From: CBDAQA01 sp965198865
Lineage (GTDB): Bacteria; Planctomycetota; Phycisphaerae; Tepidisphaerales; Tepidisphaeraceae
DNA: 64,000 nucleotides
Reading direction: 5' to 3'
Assembly (NCBI GenBank): GCA_965198865.1
Contig: CBDAQA010000022.1
Location: 124,001 to 188,000 of the forward strand
Both the position numbers and the translations under genes were made by a program. Of this stretch, positions 45,606 to 52,325 are shown piece by piece (position 1 is the stretch's first letter; every line of letters begins with the position of its first letter). The notes beneath the pieces are model-generated. The model saw only the letters and a program-made list of their open reading frames with translations. It searched no databases and was not told the origin of the DNA.

Positions 45606-46817
45606 ATGGCCGTCTTCACCTACCGAGCCACGACCGCGACGGCCCAGGCGGTGTCCGGCACCCTGGTCGCCGACACGCCGCGGCAGGCGCGCGAGCAACT
45701 GCAGGAACGCGGGCTCACCGTCCGGTCGGTCGTCCCCAAGGCCCAGCGCGGCACCGCCACCGCCCCGTGGCGGGCGCGGTGGGGGCGACGGCGCAACGGT
45801 GCGCGGGCGGTCGGCTTCACCCGGGATCTGGCAACACTTCTAGCCGTGGGCGTCCCCCTGGCCGACGGGATCGGCACGCTGGGCGAGCAGGCGGCGGGAC
45901 CGTTCCGGGCTGTTCTGCTCCAGTTGCAGGACCGCGTCGCGTCGGGGGCCAGCCTGGCGACGGCGCTGGCCGAGCAGCCGGGGGCGTTCGACGACCTTGA
46001 CGTCGCCCTGGCCGACGTGGGCGAGGCGGCGGGCAACCTGGACGTGGTGCTCGACCGGCTGGCGGAGTTCAAGGAGGCGCGGTCGGCCGTCCGCAACCGC
46101 GTCGGCACGGCCCTGATCTATCCGGCCATCGTGTTCGTCGTCGCCGTCGGCGTCAGCGTGCTGCTGATGACGTTCGTCGTGCCCAAGCTGCTCGCCCCCC
46201 TGGTCGAGTCGGGCCAGCCGATCCCGCCGATCACGCGTGTCGTCAAGGCGCTTAGCGACGCGCTGGTGCAGTACTGGTGGGCGGGGCTGTTGGTCGTCAT
46301 CGGGGTCACGGCCGGCGGGGCGTACGCGATCGGCACGCCGCGCGGCCGGGCGGCGTGGGAGCGTTTCATGCTGCGCGTGCCGCTGCTGGGCGACGCGGCC
46401 CGCAAGCAGGCGATCGCCCGGCTGGCGATGGTGCTGGCGGTACTGCTGCGGAGCGGCATCGTCTTCGTCCGAGCCGTGGAGATCGCCGCCCGCACGACCA
46501 GCAACGGCGTGCTGCGGGATGCGCTGGGCCGGCTGGCGGTGGCCGTCACCAGCGGGTCCGACGTGGCCGCCGCCGTGCGCGACAGCGGGGCGTTCCCGCC
46601 GATGGTCGTGCAGATGTTCGCCGTCGGCCAGCAGTCGGGCCGGCTGGAGGACATGCTCGACCGGCTCGCCGCCGACTACGACCGCCAGGTGCGGACGCTC
46701 ACGTCCCGGCTGACGGCCGTGCTCGAGCCGGCGCTGATCCTGCTGCTGGTGGCCCTGGTCGGCTCGATCGCCCTGGCGACGCTGCTGCCGATGCTGGAGG
46801 CGGCCGACGCATTTTAA
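45606..46817 (+). CDS. gspF: Type II secretion / type IV pilus inner-membrane platform protein
   Basis: A 403-residue GspF/PilC protein. The N-terminus MAVFTYRATTATAQAVSGTL and LVADTPRQAREQLQERGL is the family lead. Two T2SSF domains follow (FTRDLATLLAVGVPLADGI near 73 and RLAMVLAVLLRSGIVFVRAV near 270), with three membrane helices (IVFVVAVGVSVLLMTFVV, WWAGLLVVIGVTAGGAYA and LILLLVALVGSIALATLL). It anchors the assembly ATPase and pseudopilus. A REP-like element directly precedes the ATG, and a long hairpin follows the stop. Confidence 0.93.
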   Translation: MAVFTYRATTATAQAVSGTLVADTPRQAREQLQERGLTVRSVVPKAQRGTATAPWRARWGRRRNGARAVGFTRDLATLLAVGVPLADGIGTLGEQAAGPFRAVLLQLQDRVASGASLATALAEQPGAFDDLDVALADVGEAAGNLDVVLDRLAEFKEARSAVRNRVGTALIYPAIVFVVAVGVSVLLMTFVVPKLLAPLVESGQPIPPITRVVKALSDALVQYWWAGLLVVIGVTAGGAYAIGTPRGRAAWERFMLRVPLLGDAARKQAIARLAMVLAVLLRSGIVFVRAVEIAARTTSNGVLRDALGRLAVAVTSGSDVAAAVRDSGAFPPMVVQMFAVGQQSGRLEDMLDRLAADYDRQVRTLTSRLTAVLEPALILLLVALVGSIALATLLPMLEAADAF

Positions 46818-46852
46818 CGGCCGTCGCGAATGGACACGAATCAGATCATCGA

Positions 46853-46910
46853 AGCCGGCGTCTGAGGTACGCCGAAGCCCTGGGTCTTCGGCGTATCTCA
46901 GACACCGGCT
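46853..46910. repeat. Long hairpin after gspF
   Basis: The arm AGCCGGCGTCTGAGGTACGC plus CGAAG (46853-46877) pairs with CTTCGGCGTATCTCAGACAC plus CGGCT (46886-46910) around an 8-base loop, 25 base pairs with two mismatches. It has no T-run, so it is more likely a repeat or mRNA stabiliser than a classic terminator. Confidence 0.7.
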
Positions 46911-47059
46911 CGGGCTCGATCGCATCCGTGGTCAGCAGTGGTTTTTCGGGCCGTCCATTGGCGTGGCGGGGTTGGTCCGATGTATGGTTGCTGACGGTTC
47001 AGTCCGCGACGGTTCGCCGGCGGGCGCGTTCCTCGATGGTTGGCCAAGGAGAACGGACG

Positions 47060-48085
47060 ATGCCGGACGTGACGATGACGAACCCCCTGACACGCAGGGG
47101 GCTGCTGGCCCGGGCCGGGCTGGTGGGGGCGGCGGCCCTGGGGACGGGGCTGCTGGGCGACGCCGTGGCCGACGCCTCGCAGAACAAGCGGCTGGCGTTC
47201 GGGCCGAGCGGCACCGAGAAGCGGTTCGTCATCGGCGACCTGGACATCCTCACGTTCGCGCTGAACACCGAGTACTTCGAGGCCGAGTTCTACCTGCGGG
47301 CCGTCAACGGCGACGGCCTGCCCGACGCGCAGATCACCGGCGGGCTTGGCTACGGGGCGGACCCCTACCGGGCCGTCGCGCCGGGGCTGGTCAACACGTA
47401 CACCAGCGGCACGTCGACCGTCGTCACCGGGACCAACACGGCCGTCACGTTCGACGATCCCACGGTCAAGCAGTTCGCCCAGGAGATCGCCGAGGACGAG
47501 TCGGAGCACGTGGCGTTCCTGCGCAAGGCGCTGGGCAAGCGGGCCCCGGCCCGGCCGGCGATCGACCTCGCGGGGGCGTTCACGGCCTTCATGCAGCTGG
47601 CCGGCGTCGTCTCGGCGACCGACATCTTCGACCCGTTCGCCAGCCAGCGGAACTTCCTGCTGGCGTCGTTCGCGATCAACGACATCGGCCCGACCGCCTA
47701 CGTCGGGGCGGCCCCGTACCTGTCGAACCCGGCCAACGTGGCGGCGGCGGCGGGCATCCTGGGGACCGAGGCGTACCACGCCGGCGAGACGCGGTCGCTG
47801 CTGTTCTCGCTGTCGCAGGAGCAGGATGACCTGGGGCTGCTGACGCAGGCCGGCGCGATCGCCGACCTGCGGAACCGCATCGCGATCAACGGCGGGTCGC
47901 CCAACCCGACCGACGCCGGGCTGGTCGACGTCAACAGCCACGCGAACATCGTCCCCGTCGACTCGGACTCGATCGCCTTCGCCCGCGGGTTCTCGGCGAT
48001 CCTCTGCCTGTTCTACCAGGGCGGCGGGGCCACCCCGAGGCCGGGCGGGTTCACGCCCAGCGGGTTCAACGGCCGCATCCGGTAA
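47060..48085 (+). CDS. Tat-exported ferritin-like domain protein (desiccation-related family), copy 1
   Basis: A 341-residue protein with a twin-arginine signal (LTRRGLLARAGLVGAAALGT). The four-helix ferritin-like domain shows diiron-type ligands: NTEYFEAEFYLRA, EIAEDESEHVAFLRKAL and GTEAYHAGETRSLL. The C-terminus is GGFTPSGFNGRIR, almost identical to that of the next gene. ATG 47060 has AAGGAG upstream. The family includes plant and bacterial desiccation-related proteins of unknown chemistry. It lies between GspF and GspG, which suggests a secreted or envelope substrate. Confidence 0.85.
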   Translation: MPDVTMTNPLTRRGLLARAGLVGAAALGTGLLGDAVADASQNKRLAFGPSGTEKRFVIGDLDILTFALNTEYFEAEFYLRAVNGDGLPDAQITGGLGYGADPYRAVAPGLVNTYTSGTSTVVTGTNTAVTFDDPTVKQFAQEIAEDESEHVAFLRKALGKRAPARPAIDLAGAFTAFMQLAGVVSATDIFDPFASQRNFLLASFAINDIGPTAYVGAAPYLSNPANVAAAAGILGTEAYHAGETRSLLFSLSQEQDDLGLLTQAGAIADLRNRIAINGGSPNPTDAGLVDVNSHANIVPVDSDSIAFARGFSAILCLFYQGGGATPRPGGFTPSGFNGRIR

Positions 48086-48147
48086 GCGCGGGGCACGATA
48101 AAGACGACCCATCGCCCGACCATGTGTCGCGCGGGAGACGAACGCAC

Positions 48148-49170
48148 ATGTCAGACGGATCCGACGGAATGTTGAACGAGGTGTTGCCGGCGATCGCCGA
48201 GCGGCGGACGAGCCGGCGACGGCTGCTGTCGCGGGCGGCGGCGGCGGCGGGGATCGCCGTCGGGTCGGGGTTGACCGGCTCGGCACGGCGCGGATCGGCC
48301 CAGGCGGCGACGCTGTCGCAGAAGTACGGGCCCAAGGGCGGCAAGATCAAGGTGAAGGACACCGACATCCTGAACTTCGCCCTGAACCTGGAGTACCTGG
48401 AGGCCGAGTTCTACCAGCGGGCCGCCAACAACCTGGTGCTGGGGACCGAGGACATCAGCGGGTTCGTCGGGACGCAGGGGTTCGTGACCGGCGGCAGCCA
48501 GGTGCCGTTCACGGATGCGGTCGTCCAGCAGTTCGCCCAGGAGATCGCCGCCGACGAGCTGGCGCACGTCCGGTTCCTGCGGCGGACGCTGGGCGAGAAG
48601 TTCGCCGTGACGCGCCCGTCGATCGACTTCACCGCCGGGTTCACCGCCGTGGGCACGTCGGCGAACCTGCCGGCGGACGTGCTGGACTCGACCGGCGTGT
48701 TCAACCCGTTCTCGGGCGACGTCCCGTTCCTGCTCGGCGCGTTCCTGTTCGAGGACGTGGGCGTGACGGCCTACCAGGGGGCGGCGGCGTACATCGTCGA
48801 CAGCACCTACCTGCAGAAGGCGGCCGGCATCCTTGCCGTCGAGGGGTACCATGCCGCCGCCGTCCGCACCACGCTGTACCGGGCCGGCATCGCCCAGACC
48901 GCCAACTCGGTGTTCCTCGACGCCGCCAACAAGATCGCCGCCGCCCGGCTGACGCTGTCCCAGTCGGCCGACAGCATCTCCCCGACCGACGAGGGGGTCT
49001 CCTACGCCGGCCCGGTCCCCAACATCGTTCCCGCCAACGCCAACGGCATGACCTACCCCCGCAGCTTCGCCGCGGTGCTGAACATCGTCTACCTCAACGG
49101 CTTCGACGTGATCGCCCAGAGCGGGGCCGGCGGGTTCTTCCCCAACGGGTTCAACGGCCGGATCCGATGA
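48148..49170 (+). CDS. Tat-exported ferritin-like domain protein (desiccation-related family), copy 2
   Basis: A 340-residue paralogue of the preceding protein. The Arg-rich signal (ERRTSRRRLLSRAAAAAGIA) is Tat-like. The same three helices appear (NLEYLEAEFYQRA, EIAADELAHVRFLRRTL, AVEGYHAAAVRTTL), but the last has lost the Glu found in copy 1 (AGE to AAA), so its metal site may differ. The end GGFFPNGFNGRIR matches copy 1. ATG 48148 has GGGAG upstream. Its stop overlaps the gspG start (ATGA), so the genes are coupled. Confidence 0.85.
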   Translation: MSDGSDGMLNEVLPAIAERRTSRRRLLSRAAAAAGIAVGSGLTGSARRGSAQAATLSQKYGPKGGKIKVKDTDILNFALNLEYLEAEFYQRAANNLVLGTEDISGFVGTQGFVTGGSQVPFTDAVVQQFAQEIAADELAHVRFLRRTLGEKFAVTRPSIDFTAGFTAVGTSANLPADVLDSTGVFNPFSGDVPFLLGAFLFEDVGVTAYQGAAAYIVDSTYLQKAAGILAVEGYHAAAVRTTLYRAGIAQTANSVFLDAANKIAAARLTLSQSADSISPTDEGVSYAGPVPNIVPANANGMTYPRSFAAVLNIVYLNGFDVIAQSGAGGFFPNGFNGRIR

Positions 49171-49649
49171 TCGCGTTTCTCGACAGCGCTCTGATGGACC
49201 GCGAGGCCCCGGATGTACATCCGGGGCTCCGGCCGACGCGCCGTGGGTTCTCGCTGATCGAGTTCACCGCCGTGCTGGCGCTGATGGCGATCCTGGCGGG
49301 CATCGTGTCGGTCAGCGTCCACCACATCCTGGTCAAGGGCAAGCAGGACGCGGCCAAGGCGGAGATCTCGAGCCTGCAGCAGGCGGTCGAGCACTTTTAC
49401 ATCGCCACCGGGCGGTACCCGACCAACGACGAGGGGCTGGCCGTGCTGGCCGAGCGGTCGGACAAGATCCCCGAGCCGCTGATCCCGCGGATGCCGATCG
49501 ACCCGTGGGACCACCCCTACGAGTACCTCCGCCCCGGCGTGACCCAGCCCTACGCGATCATCTGTCTTGGAGCAGATGGCCGCACCGGCGGCAGCGGCGC
49601 CGACGGCGACATCAGCAGCGAGAATCTGCGGGCGACGCCGGGGAAGTGA
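49167..49649 (+). CDS. gspG: Type II secretion major pseudopilin
   Basis: A 160-residue GspG. The prepilin peptidase site is RRG/FSLIEF, followed by the hydrophobic helix (TAVLALMAILAGIVSVSV) and the GspG C-terminal block (RYPTNDEGLAVL, DPWDHPYEYLRPG, PYAIICLGADGRTGGSGADG). The leader is unusually long, 27 residues, and its first part is encoded by a GGATGTACATCC palindrome. The ATG overlaps the stop of the ferritin-like gene. An alternative start close to RRGFSL is not obvious, so the long leader may be real. Confidence 0.9.
   Translation: MIAFLDSALMDREAPDVHPGLRPTRRGFSLIEFTAVLALMAILAGIVSVSVHHILVKGKQDAAKAEISSLQQAVEHFYIATGRYPTNDEGLAVLAERSDKIPEPLIPRMPIDPWDHPYEYLRPGVTQPYAIICLGADGRTGGSGADGDISSENLRATPGK
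49206..49231. repeat. REP-like palindrome inside the gspG leader
   Basis: GGCCCCGGATGTACATCCGG plus GGCTCC: the exact palindrome is centred on GTAC. The same GGATGTACATCC core occurs at 21787-21798 near the PlsC-like start. Here it is translated as part of the prepilin leader (EAPDVHPGL). Confidence 0.65.
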
Positions 49650-49709
49650 ACCCAAAGTGTCGCGATCAGTGGGTCAGCAACCCTGATTGACAATGACGTC
49701 GTGCCGCGG

Positions 49710-50012
49710 TCACTCCTCGTCGTTCAGCCCCAGCGCTTCGCTGGAGTCATCCGACGGGTCCGGCGCCGGCGACCGCGGCGGTGCGGCCGCCGCCGGTTTG
49801 GGGGCGGCAGCCGTGGCGGTGCCGATGCCGCGCAGGTCGGCCAGCACGCGCGGCGGCGCAATCGTCCGCAGGAACTGGTGCAGCTCGTCGTCCGTGATCG
49901 GCACCGCGTCCGCCTGCTTCAACACCCCGCCCAGCCGCAGCATCGGCGGCAGCCCGGTCTGGATGTGCACGTCCGAGGCGTCCCATTCGACCGCGAGCCG
50001 AAGCAGTGCTGC
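49710..50012 (-). pseudogene. Fragment of PilT-type ATPase N-domain
   Basis: The minus frame reads LLRLAVEWDASDVHIQTGLP and PMLRLGGVLKQADAVPITDD, the N-terminal domain of PilT/PilU/GspE2-type ATPases. It then runs into a Pro/Ala linker and an acidic tail (DPSDDSSEALGLNDEE) and stops. The Walker domains are absent. A TAA lies upstream with no ATG/GTG before the conserved block; the only start inside is GTG 49970. Either a truncated relic or a stand-alone regulator with an unusual start. Confidence 0.5.
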
Positions 50013-50071
50013 GAGAGGCCCTCTCCATTATGAGGACGGTCTTCGAGTCGTTCTGACCACTGAGGTTTCCG

Positions 50072-50326
50072 ATGCCGACGCAGCAGGAAGTCCCGGGGAT
50101 CGTCGCCGACGTTGCAGAGCAGTTGGCCAGCGCCGCTGCAAAGGACGGCGTGCATCTCCAGGTGACCGGCCCGTCGCTGGACGACGACTGGTTGTACGTG
50201 GTCGTGACGCCCGGGCAGCCGGGGGTTCGCGCCTCAGATCACGCGGGCCTGATGTCGCAGATCGAGCGCGGCCTGAAGCACCGCGGGATCCGCAACGTGC
50301 TGCTCGTGCCCGCCCTCACCGATTGA
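50072..50326 (+). CDS. Small hypothetical protein
   Basis: 84 residues with a compact alpha/beta look: VPGIVADVAEQLASAAAKDG, VHLQVTGPSLDDDWLYVVVT, then HAGLMSQIERGLKHRGIRNV and LLVPALTD. It lacks signal peptide and Cys. The frame is clean and protein-like, and it lies 70 bases before the KDO transferase gene in the same direction. I do not recognise a family. Confidence 0.55.
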   Translation: MPTQQEVPGIVADVAEQLASAAAKDGVHLQVTGPSLDDDWLYVVVTPGQPGVRASDHAGLMSQIERGLKHRGIRNVLLVPALTD

Positions 50327-50396
50327 ACCAGGGGCAAAACGGGCCCGATGCTCGCCCCTTTGCGGTGGGCAGGTCGGGCCCTAGTTTCCCCACCCG

Positions 50397-51686
50397 ATGA
50401 TCAACGGATACGACATCGCATACGGGCTCGGCCTCGCAGCGTCCGCGCCGGTCTGGCTGACCCGGCGGAGGTCGCGCGAGAAGGTCCTGAACGCCCTGGG
50501 CCAGCGGATGGGCCACGTCCGGCCACGCGTGGGGGACGGGCCGGCGGTGCTGATCCACGCGGTGAGCCTTGGCGAGGTGAACGCGACGGTCGAGCTGGTG
50601 AGGCAGTTGCACGCCGCCCGGCCCGACGTGTCGGCCGTCGTGTCGACCACGACCGAGGCGGGGTACGCCCGCGGGCGGCAGCTCTACCCGGTCGAGAGCG
50701 GCGTGCAGCTGGTCCGCTTTCCGCTCGACTTCAGCGTGGCGGCAAACCACCTGCTGGACGCCGTTCGCCCGTCGGTCGTCGTGCTGATGGAGGGGGAGCT
50801 GTGGCCCAACTTCCTGCTGCGGTGCGAGCGGCGGCGGATTCCGGTGGTGCTGGTGAACGGGCGGGTGACGCCGGGGTCGTACCGGAACTACAAGCGGGCC
50901 GGGCGCATCACCGCGGCCATGATGCGGCGACTGTCGGCGGTCTGCGTGCAGGACGTCGGCTACGCCGAGCAGTTCCGGCAACTCGGCGCCCCGCGCGATC
51001 GGGTGACCGTCACCGGCACGATGAAGTTCGACACCGCCCTGGTGGCCGACCGAGCGCCGGGCGATGCGGCCCTTGCAGCTGCCGTCGGGCTCGACGGCTC
51101 CGACCCCGTTTGGGTCTGCGGCTCGACGGGACCGGGCGAGGAGGCGATCGTCCTTGATGCCTACTCGGAACTCATAGCGCGGAACCCAGACCTCCGCTTG
51201 GCGATCGTCCCGCGGCACCCGCAGCGGTTCGACGCCGTGGCGTCGCTGATCGCCGGACGCTTCCCCCTGCTTCGGCGTTCGACCGGCCGCTCGACCGGCG
51301 ACCGGCCCGTCATCCTCGGCGACACGATGGGCGAGCTGCGGGCGTTCTACAGCCTAGCAACGGTCGTGTTCGTCGGCCGATCGCTGGTCGACCTCGGGCA
51401 CCGCCAGCGCGGCAGCGACATGATCGAGCCGGCGGCGCTGGCCAAGCCGGTGGTGGTCGGAAAGTGGACGCACAACTTCGCCGACGCGGTGCGGGCGTTC
51501 CGGTCGGCCGACGCGATGGTCGAGGTGGCGGACGGGGCGGGACTCGCGTCGACGATCGCGCGGTGGCTGGCCGACCCGGCATCGGCTGCCGATCTCGGGC
51601 GAAGGGCTCAAGCGGCCGTCGTCCAACAACGGGGGGCTACGGCTCGACACGTTGGAACCATCGAGAGCGTTATAGCATTAAAATGA
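50397..51686 (+). CDS. waaA: 3-deoxy-D-manno-octulosonic acid (KDO) transferase
   Basis: A 429-residue GT-B enzyme of the WaaA/KdtA family, which links KDO to lipid A. Motifs are an N-terminal anchor (YGLGLAASAPVWLTRRRSR), IHAVSLGEVNATVELVRQL, STTTEAGYARGRQLYP, VVVLMEGELWPNFL, LVNGRVTPGSYRNYKRAG, VTGTMKFD, and at the end GRSLVDLGHRQRGSDMIEPA and GKWTHNFADAVRAF. The usual GGHN-type motif is altered to GHRQRGSDMIEP, a point of divergence. No clear RBS before ATG 50397. Together with lpxD it indicates lipopolysaccharide. Confidence 0.92.
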   Translation: MINGYDIAYGLGLAASAPVWLTRRRSREKVLNALGQRMGHVRPRVGDGPAVLIHAVSLGEVNATVELVRQLHAARPDVSAVVSTTTEAGYARGRQLYPVESGVQLVRFPLDFSVAANHLLDAVRPSVVVLMEGELWPNFLLRCERRRIPVVLVNGRVTPGSYRNYKRAGRITAAMMRRLSAVCVQDVGYAEQFRQLGAPRDRVTVTGTMKFDTALVADRAPGDAALAAAVGLDGSDPVWVCGSTGPGEEAIVLDAYSELIARNPDLRLAIVPRHPQRFDAVASLIAGRFPLLRRSTGRSTGDRPVILGDTMGELRAFYSLATVVFVGRSLVDLGHRQRGSDMIEPAALAKPVVVGKWTHNFADAVRAFRSADAMVEVADGAGLASTIARWLADPASAADLGRRAQAAVVQQRGATARHVGTIESVIALK

Positions 51687-51730
51687 TAAAACGGGTGTGC
51701 GTGCAACACATTGTAACAATGTGTAACACG

Positions 51731-52108
51731 TTAGCGTGCGATGCGCAGGCGAATCGGCCCGCGGAAGTTGGACGGGTCGACGACCCGCCCGCCCTGGGTG
51801 ACCTGCACCGCCCCGCGTCCCGCCAGCCGCCGGGCGGCACAGCGGGCCGGCTCCATCAGCGGACGCCAGTGATCGCCGCCGATCAATCGGGCGGCCTCCG
51901 AAGGGCAGATTGTGTCGCCCGCCTTCCGACGGGCGAGCAGGCCGAGAATCGCCGCTTCCAGCTTTGCGTCGATGTCGGATGACTTCCGCCGGCGGCAGGC
52001 GTCGCCGCAGAACTTCACGTTGTCCCAGTCGCGCTGCCACTTCTTCCGCCAGGTGATCGGCCGGCCGCAGACCTGACAGGGCTTGGGCGGTGGGTGCGTG
52101 ACGGGCAT
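51731..52108 (-). CDS. DUF2256-DUF3253 fusion protein
   Basis: A 125-residue protein made of two small domains. Residues 1-40 are the DUF2256 zinc-type motif (KPCQVCGRPITWRKKWQRDW, FCGDACRRRK). Residues 45-125 are DUF3253 (IDAKLEAAILGLLARRKAGD, WRPLMEPARCAARRLAGRG, GPIRLRIAR), a winged-helix-like domain. ATG 52108 starts it; the upstream frame is a REP element. These two domains are often fused or adjacent in bacteria; function is unknown, with nucleic acid binding likely. Confidence 0.8.
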   Translation of the reverse strand: MPVTHPPPKPCQVCGRPITWRKKWQRDWDNVKFCGDACRRRKSSDIDAKLEAAILGLLARRKAGDTICPSEAARLIGGDHWRPLMEPARCAARRLAGRGAVQVTQGGRVVDPSNFRGPIRLRIAR

Positions 52109-52137
52109 GCGGTATCGTACGTCAGTGTCTGACACGA

Positions 52138-52270
52138 CAGAGCCGGGCCCGTGTCGGCCCCAGGCGAGCGGGGCTCGCGTCTCGGCCGGTTGACGTGAGA
52201 TTGTGATATCGCGTCCCCTGCGCGAGACACGGGCTGCGCCCGTTCGGGCCGGCACGGCCCGGCTCTGTTG
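52138..52270. repeat. Long REP/BIME-like inverted element, copy 2
   Basis: The left arm CAGAGCCGGGCCCGTGTCGG and right arm CCGGCACGGCCCGGCTCTGT pair. The last 50 bases are nearly identical to the right half of 45460-45590. It ends about 56 bases before the helicase ATG. Confidence 0.75.
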
Positions 52271-52325
52271 ACTTGAACGTCACCGGGACGTTCGGCCCCC
52301 GTTGGGGTACGATGGTGGCGACGCC

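Noticed and set aside
46853..46910. Hairpin after gspF as a Rho-independent terminator
   Set aside because: Stem is strong but no T-run follows on either strand, so kept as a repeat rather than terminator.
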